DNA of 64,000 bases from the NCBI RefSeq assembly GCF_023716865.1, contig NZ_CP092417.1, positions 102,001-166,000 of the forward strand. Direction: 5' to 3'. The translations under genes were made by a program, and so were the position numbers. This document shows positions 59,131 to 64,000 of this stretch, one piece after another. Below the pieces are notes generated by a model. The model made no database searches and was not told where the DNA came from. It saw nothing but the letters and a program-made list of their open reading frames with translations. This stretch comes from Endozoicomonas sp. SCSIO W0465 (GTDB lineage: Bacteria; Pseudomonadota; Gammaproteobacteria; Pseudomonadales; Endozoicomonadaceae). Position 1 is the stretch's first letter. Each line of letters begins with the position of its first letter.

Positions 59131-60339
59131 ATGGCTAAATTCCCTGCACTGCCAGCAACGGTAGACCGTTACGTGCGCGAGTTTCTGAACCGCCTCGCCG
59201 GTCGCAGCGGCAATGCCGGGGACAGGGCAGTGCTGCACAGCGAGCTGGCAGAGCTGGGTCTGGCGAAGGAGAAAGGTCAGCGATTGAGCCTGCCTGCCTC
59301 TGCCGTGGGTTCTATCACCGATACTCTGGAGCCGGTGCAGTCAATCGTAACAGTGACGGGTGATGGTGGAGGAACTACCGCACCGGACGCGCCAACTCCG
59401 GCTGCTGGTCTGTCCTCCAACGGCATCTTTGGTGCCGTGATCCTGGAATGGGATGCCCCTGCCTATAACGGCCATAACCACACGGAAGTATGGCGAGCAC
59501 AGGTGGATGACCGTGCGCAGGCGTCACTGGTCCACGAAACCAACGGCAGCCGCTATACCGATGTCACCGGCAACACCACGCTGCACTATTACTGGGTGCG
59601 CCACGTCAACAGTGCCGGACAGGTGGGTGGCTTTAATGCACTGGCCGGAACGGCGGGTCAGGGAACGGCCATTATCAGTCTGGCCGACCTGATGCTGGAA
59701 AGCCCGGAGCTGTCGGAGCAGCCGTTTTCGGTGCGCAATATCGGCACGGAAGGGTCACCGGACTATGTGCTGGTTTTTAACGGCTATCTGGCGGTGAACG
59801 GACCGGTGAATATCAGCCAGCTTCAGTCCGGTGAACTGCAAAACGGCACGGCACTGACCGTGGGGCAGGGCTCCATCGAGCTGAGTACCGGTAGCGATGG
59901 ATTTGGCCAGATGGTGATTACCGGCAGCGGTGGTATCGCTACTAACGATTACCTGGTGCTGAAAGAGGGACGGATTGAGTCCTATATCTACACCGCCAGC
60001 TCCGGCCACGTCCGTTACAAAGAGGTGCGTCGGACAGAAAGCGGCATCGGCAGGCATAACCAGAGCGTGGTGATTCCCGCCTATTTCAAAAGCCAGCCCA
60101 CCATTAACCTCTATCCCCGCGATATTACTGTTTACAACGCCGACTACCCTGACCAGTCCCAGCGGCTGGAACTGTACCACTCTACCCCCATGCCTCACGG
60201 CGCCATTGAAGGGGCGTGGGTGTTCAAACCCTATGCCCGATTGCTTGCTGGCGGATGGCAGCAAGACGGAGGTCAGGAACGCCCTTTACCAGGGGGCCAG
60301 CAATACCACCACCTTTACCAGAGGCGGTGGATCAGGTGA
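59131..60339 (+). CDS. Tail fibre/appendage protein with disturbed C-terminus
   Basis: 402 residues. N-terminal helical part, then an Fn3-like domain (LEWDAPAYNGHNHTEVWRAQ) and beta-rich repeats (FNGYLAVNGPVNISQLQSGE, a typical fibre shaft, IATNDYLVLKEGRIESYIY). In the last 30 codons the frame becomes unlike protein, while the +1 frame there reads DGSKTEVRNALYQGASNTT and FTRGGGSG, which suits a fibre better. So a single-base change near 60245-60262 may have altered the end. Stop overlaps the GTG of the next gene. Confidence 0.6.
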   Translation: MAKFPALPATVDRYVREFLNRLAGRSGNAGDRAVLHSELAELGLAKEKGQRLSLPASAVGSITDTLEPVQSIVTVTGDGGGTTAPDAPTPAAGLSSNGIFGAVILEWDAPAYNGHNHTEVWRAQVDDRAQASLVHETNGSRYTDVTGNTTLHYYWVRHVNSAGQVGGFNALAGTAGQGTAIISLADLMLESPELSEQPFSVRNIGTEGSPDYVLVFNGYLAVNGPVNISQLQSGELQNGTALTVGQGSIELSTGSDGFGQMVITGSGGIATNDYLVLKEGRIESYIYTASSGHVRYKEVRRTESGIGRHNQSVVIPAYFKSQPTINLYPRDITVYNADYPDQSQRLELYHSTPMPHGAIEGAWVFKPYARLLAGGWQQDGGQERPLPGGQQYHHLYQRRWIR

Positions 60340-61253
60340 AAAAGGTCACTCTGAAAGGGCGGGTTGCCAGCCAGCGTTCCACCGGCAGCGGTGGTACCTG
60401 GCAGAACCGTAAGGTGAACGTGACCCTTCGCTATCGGCAGCAATGGGGGGAGTGGATCGACGGGGAAACGGTGGCCTTGGACATCGACCAGTTCACCACC
60501 CACGACATCGAACTCAGCCAGACCATGACCCAGGGCAGCTATGAGGTGGGTCTGTATTTTTTAGCGGAAGACCGAGAAGGTACGTTCAACAGTGGCAGCG
60601 TTACTTACGACTACCGGGATGAGAACAAGATTGCCAACCCCTACCAGAAAACCCTCAGTCCCACCAATTCAGCACAGACCTTCCGACACACAATTAGCAT
60701 TGGTGACCCGCAAATCGGTTCGGGGTGGGAGATCAACCGGATTTTGTATTTCGCCAAAGTGGATATACGGCTGGAGGTCAGGAACCTCTACCGCTATGAC
60801 AGCAAAGCCTGGGGGCAGGACAAGGTTAAAGGACGGGCCAGAGTGCGACTCCCCAATGATCGGGGCGAATACAACACCTACGAGAAAACCACGTCCAATG
60901 ACTCTTTCTCAAAAGAGTGGGAAGTCACTCGGTTTACGGATATTTCCATGCGTTGGGAGGATGTGGTTCACAAAGACGGCAATATCTACCCGGAAGTGGA
61001 AGTCTGGGCAGAACGGGCCGGATATGACGGACAGTCACAGGCTGGCAGTTTTTACGAGCCGAACTACGTTCCTACCAGTCTGGCTTATGTTCATATCCGC
61101 GACATTGCGGCCACTATCTATTATCAGCGGGCACAGCCAGTGAGTGATGCCCCCCTGAACCACTTCTACTGGGACACCACCGCTTATGACCTCGGTGCCA
61201 CCGATGTCAGCGTAGCCGACGCCATTATCCACTGGACGGCTACCGGCGAATAA
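60336..61253 (+). CDS. Tail appendage protein, beta-rich
   Basis: 305 residues if it starts at GTG 60336 (GTGA overlap with the previous stop, a style used elsewhere in this phage; AGAGG lies 12 nt upstream). Beta-rich: VTLRYRQQWGEWIDGETVAL, YEVGLYFLAEDREGTF, YDYRDENKIANPY. Alternatively it is the continuation of the previous gene after two single-base frame changes. Not recognised by family. Confidence 0.55.
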   Translation: MKKVTLKGRVASQRSTGSGGTWQNRKVNVTLRYRQQWGEWIDGETVALDIDQFTTHDIELSQTMTQGSYEVGLYFLAEDREGTFNSGSVTYDYRDENKIANPYQKTLSPTNSAQTFRHTISIGDPQIGSGWEINRILYFAKVDIRLEVRNLYRYDSKAWGQDKVKGRARVRLPNDRGEYNTYEKTTSNDSFSKEWEVTRFTDISMRWEDVVHKDGNIYPEVEVWAERAGYDGQSQAGSFYEPNYVPTSLAYVHIRDIAATIYYQRAQPVSDAPLNHFYWDTTAYDLGATDVSVADAIIHWTATGE

Positions 61254-61285
61254 ACGGCCACGGGCTAATAAACAGGAGACTCACC

Positions 61286-62173
61286 ATGGGCATGACACGA
61301 TCACAGGGTATGACCCGTCGGGGAATACCGGACTCTGGCATGAGCTATGGCCTTACCGGCAACAGTGCTTATCAGAAAAGTCTGGATCAGATGGGGAGCT
61401 TCAATACCTTCTCTCTGGGTTCAGGTAGCAACCACTTTTGGAGGAGAAACGAACCTCAGCCACAGATGCCGGACATCGCCCCCCGCTATGCCTACGATGA
61501 CAGCGAGCAGCGTTACCAGCTCAATATCGACGCGGCCACCGATGTGGCAGACCAGCTAAAGGAGTATGGCGACAAGCTGTTTGATGTGTTTGACAACTAC
61601 CAGCCCAACTTCCAGTACCTGGGCGACAACGCCACGGTATCGGATGCCCAGTTGGAGAGCCGGTTGGGGGAGGCGACCAGCGACTATCAGGCCAATGCGG
61701 ACCTGCAACAGTCGGAGTACGAGCGGGATATGCGCCGGATGGGCGTGAATCCCAATTCGGCTCGGTTTGCGGGTTTTGGTACCAGCAATGCCCTGCACAA
61801 GGCGGCGGGACTCTCGGCCATCCAGAATCAGGTGCGGGACACCGCCAGAGAGGAAAGCTGGAACCGCAACCTCGATGTGGCGGAGCTGGGGCTGGATAGC
61901 GCCAAGACCGCTACTGATGGCCTGAGCAGTGCAGCCAGTGTTTATAAACTGGCAGCGGATATGTTCACCGACAACAAGATCAAGTACGACCAGCTCAATG
62001 AAGCCGCCCGTCAGTACGATCTAGGTTATGGCTTCAAGCAGGACGAGATGAAACTGCAAGCCCAGAACCAGGCGTTTAACCAGGCGGCGAACCGTTGGCA
62101 GAACGGACTGGTGCAGACCTACGATAACAACGGGCAATGGAATTACCGTGAGTCGTTTGATTACGAGTATTAA
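61286..62173 (+). CDS. Internal virion protein candidate
   Basis: 295 residues, helical, rich in Gln, Asn and Asp (VADQLKEYGDKLFDVFDNYQ, YERDMRRMGVNPNSARFAGF, KAAGLSAIQNQVRDTAREES). Such a protein before the very large last gene fits the ejection or internal core proteins of podoviruses. CAGGAGACTCACC precedes the ATG. Confidence 0.6.
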   Translation: MGMTRSQGMTRRGIPDSGMSYGLTGNSAYQKSLDQMGSFNTFSLGSGSNHFWRRNEPQPQMPDIAPRYAYDDSEQRYQLNIDAATDVADQLKEYGDKLFDVFDNYQPNFQYLGDNATVSDAQLESRLGEATSDYQANADLQQSEYERDMRRMGVNPNSARFAGFGTSNALHKAAGLSAIQNQVRDTAREESWNRNLDVAELGLDSAKTATDGLSSAASVYKLAADMFTDNKIKYDQLNEAARQYDLGYGFKQDEMKLQAQNQAFNQAANRWQNGLVQTYDNNGQWNYRESFDYEY

Positions 62174-62197
62174 TCCACAGGATCAGGGAGGATCACC

Positions 62198-63286
62198 ATG
62201 TACATCGGACCGGACGGCAGGGTTTACCAGAACAAGTTTGATTCGATTGGCCACAGCACCAAAGTGCCCGGCTACGCCGATGAACAGTACGCCATCAACC
62301 AGCGTCTTGGTGAGCTGCGCCGACAGCAGCAGGAGTATGCCGGTCAGCAACAGCAGCAGGTAATGAACCAGCAGCAGATCGACCAGAACGACCTGAACCA
62401 GTTCTACGACCGTCAGCAGCGGTTTGCCGCCATTCATGGTCAGCCTTACGGGTTCGGGCAGATGCCCCAGAGCAGTCAGCCGGGTAATGGCATGGGCGCC
62501 AGGCAGAGTCAGCAAGGCGGTCAGGCCGGTTACGGAATGCCCATGGAGCGCAGGGAAACGGTGCAAAGCCCCCTGACGCAGGATGCCGGAAAGCTGAACC
62601 GGATGCTGCAAAAGTACCATCAGGGGCAGGACCCACGGGATGCAGAGGACGCCATCGAGTTTATCAACCAGCACCCCGGCATCAAGGCCAGTAATGTCAG
62701 CGGTATCCGCTTCAATCACAGCGACCGCAATGAAGACCCGCTTGTCAGCCTGCTCGGTGACGATGGCAACCCGGTGAAGCAGTTCTACCTCAGTTCCCTC
62801 TCCAACCTGAACAACTTTGCCGGTCAGAAGAAGCAGACCTTTGATCCGGGCAATAAGGTCAATGATCCTGGCAAGTTGATTGAAGAACTTCAGAAAGTCG
62901 CCCAGTCTCAGGGCGAAGCCGATGTATCAGGATTGAGCCCCAAAGACCAGAAAGCCCAGCTACCGGAGGCGGTTCAGGATCACTACGGGCAACTGATGAA
63001 ACAGTATGGCCCCCGCAATCCGGGCTATGTCACCACCGGGGAGGAAACCCCGAACCGGACATTGGGGTTTGATCTGTTTGGTCAGCAACAGCAGCAGCAG
63101 GACCCGCTGGCGGCTTTGAAGCAGGCATTGGGGGGCGGGGAAGCAATGATACCGCCACCACCCCCTCCGGTAACGCCCAATGCCGCAGTGCCGAAGCAGG
63201 GGCAAGGTTACGGCTATCCCGGTTACAACCCATTGAACCGCACCCCCGGCACCTTCCGTCACTTCCATCCCTCTGTCGGACGATAA
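62198..63286 (+). CDS. Gln-rich internal virion protein candidate
   Basis: 362 residues, with Gln runs (QQQEYAGQQQQQVMNQQQ) and a Pro-rich C-terminus (MIPPPPPPVTPN). Little sign of a globular core apart from about 125-230. GGGAGGATCACC precedes the ATG. Low-complexity internal proteins in this place are common in ejection complexes; function is inferred from position. Confidence 0.6.
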   Translation: MYIGPDGRVYQNKFDSIGHSTKVPGYADEQYAINQRLGELRRQQQEYAGQQQQQVMNQQQIDQNDLNQFYDRQQRFAAIHGQPYGFGQMPQSSQPGNGMGARQSQQGGQAGYGMPMERRETVQSPLTQDAGKLNRMLQKYHQGQDPRDAEDAIEFINQHPGIKASNVSGIRFNHSDRNEDPLVSLLGDDGNPVKQFYLSSLSNLNNFAGQKKQTFDPGNKVNDPGKLIEELQKVAQSQGEADVSGLSPKDQKAQLPEAVQDHYGQLMKQYGPRNPGYVTTGEETPNRTLGFDLFGQQQQQQDPLAALKQALGGGEAMIPPPPPPVTPNAAVPKQGQGYGYPGYNPLNRTPGTFRHFHPSVGR

Positions 63287-63290
63287 CAGA

Positions 63291-63375
63291 CCGCTTCCCG
63301 CTGCCCGCCTCCCGAAAAAGACACGCAAAGCACCTGCCTCGCCCCGCTTTTACGGGTAGCGGGCGGCAGGTAGCG
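63291..63375. repeat. Long GC-rich stem-loop, copy C
   Basis: Left arm 63291-63314 (CGCTTCCCGCTGCCCGCCTC) pairs with 63353-63375. The inner AAAAAG/CTTTTA extension is shared with copy A. It begins 5 nt after the previous stop and ends 20 nt before the next start. Confidence 0.7.
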
Positions 63376-63394
63376 TTTATTCAAGGACGATTCT

Positions 63395-64000
63395 ATGAAC
63401 TGGAACGATTTCAGCTCGACCCCGATGTTTCAGCAGGGGGACGATCAGGAACAGGAACGGCTGCGGGAGCAGTATTGGCGGCATTACCTCAAGCCCCAGA
63501 TACCGGAAGGTTTCCACCAGGAAGCCCGTTCCCTGTTTGATCAGCATACCCGCCGCCGTGGTAACCCGGAGAGCAGCTATGCCGGTGACCTGTGGGAAGC
63601 CCTCTGGCATGGTGGTTATGCCGGTGCGGCTGACCTGGTATCCGGTGCGAGCCGACTGGTGGGCGGCGATGGTCATAATGCCGCCAGTGACTGGCTGCGG
63701 GAGAAGTCTGAAGAACAGCTCGACAATATGTCCCCGTCCAGTGTGGAGGCGATGCAGGGGTTTGGTATCGAGCGCAAAGGCGAAGGCCGGTTCGGGCTGA
63801 CCGAGGGCAGTACCGCTGCCGGTTTTGGCCTCCAGTTTGCATCGGGGCTTGGCTCTCTGGCACCGTCCATGATACCCGGTGGTGTGGCCAGTAAAGGACT
63901 CGCAGCACTGGGGGCGAAAGGTCTGCAGGCAACCGGTACAGCGGCTGGTGTGAAAGGACTGGCCGATGCCCGCAGGGTTCAGGGTTATGCCAACGCCATC
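63395..64000 (+). CDS. Large internal virion/ejection protein, N-terminal part
   Basis: Open from ATG 63395 (AAGGACG upstream) to the right edge: 202 codons and no stop. Reads MNWNDFSSTPMFQQGDDQEQ, then LWEALWHGGYAGAADLVSGA, then a Gly/Ala-rich hydrophobic stretch (AAGFGLQFASGLGSLAPSMI). Large proteins starting this way are the last structural genes of many podovirus-like phages. The start and the two genes before it fit an ejection protein. The full length is not visible. Confidence 0.6.
   Translation, partial: MNWNDFSSTPMFQQGDDQEQERLREQYWRHYLKPQIPEGFHQEARSLFDQHTRRRGNPESSYAGDLWEALWHGGYAGAADLVSGASRLVGGDGHNAASDWLREKSEEQLDNMSPSSVEAMQGFGIERKGEGRFGLTEGSTAAGFGLQFASGLGSLAPSMIPGGVASKGLAALGAKGLQATGTAAGVKGLADARRVQGYANAI

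Larger units (their letters stand above)
20123..64000 (+). mobile_element. Podovirus-like prophage, left end and most of the genome
   Basis: Integrase, leftward recombination operon, repressor, O/P-like replication operon, lysis genes, terminase, portal, scaffold, capsid, adaptor, fibre and internal virion protein genes follow in one consistent order. No tail tube, sheath or tape-measure gene is seen, while adaptor-type and internal virion-type genes are, which fits a short-tailed (podovirus-like) particle. The prophage continues beyond the right edge. It carries seven insertion sequences or nested copies, one MITE and two toxin-antitoxin pairs, and several genes are broken. Confidence 0.85.

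Noticed and set aside
20123..64000. Diversity-generating retroelement in the tail region
   Set aside because: No reverse transcriptase gene and no near-identical template/variable repeat pair was found near the fibre genes.

Overview
The window looks like a gammaproteobacterial chromosome of the Endozoicomonas/Oceanospirillales type (inference from gene content: a Pil-Chp chemosensory cluster ending in a ChpC-like CheW protein, a TolC-family protein, Hsp33 next to ATP-dependent PEP carboxykinase, and a heavy load of insertion sequences). There are no rRNA or tRNA genes that I can recognise.

Positions 1-19.8 kb are host chromosome. A frameshifted IS1634-type element sits exactly between the Shine-Dalgarno sequence and the start codon of a DUF3332 lipoprotein gene. 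Then comes the minus-strand type IV pilus chemosensory operon pilG-pilH-pilI-pilJ-chpA-chpC (read right to left, without recognisable pilK or chpB), a divergent TolC-family outer membrane channel, a large unrecognised protein with 13 Ser-Pro hexamer repeats, hslO and pckA with a good terminator.

From about 20 kb to the right edge is a podovirus-like prophage, open at the right end. Integrase is at 20.1 kb. A leftward early operon (28.1 to 21.3 kb) carries two small genes, an ERF annealing protein, a YqaJ/lambda-type exonuclease, RdgC, SSB, small unknown genes, a Rha-type regulator and an AlpA-like regulator broken in-frame by a 160 bp MITE. The immunity repressor at 28.8-29.5 kb has an S24 fold but lacks the catalytic Ser and Lys. 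A rightward operon (32.4-37.3 kb) holds O-like and P-like replication genes, a candidate origin with 11 bp and 8 bp iterons inside the O-like gene, a DUF1367 protein, a Ref-like nuclease and a ParDE/RelBE-type toxin-antitoxin pair. Lysis genes, terminase, a HigBA pair, portal, scaffold, capsid, adaptor, fibre and internal virion genes follow to 64 kb.

The prophage is probably damaged or locked. An IS66 element, itself split by an IS701-like element, separates the repressor operators from the replication operon. A second IS66/IS701 nest, an IS1634 element containing an ISNCY/IS5-like element, and an IS1595 element form an 8 kb pile (51.1-59.0 kb) within the tail genes, together with a non-phage DUF2231 membrane protein gene. 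One tail fibre gene carries an in-frame TGA and a later tail gene shows frame changes. Target-site duplications are readable for every insertion, so the order of events can be reconstructed.
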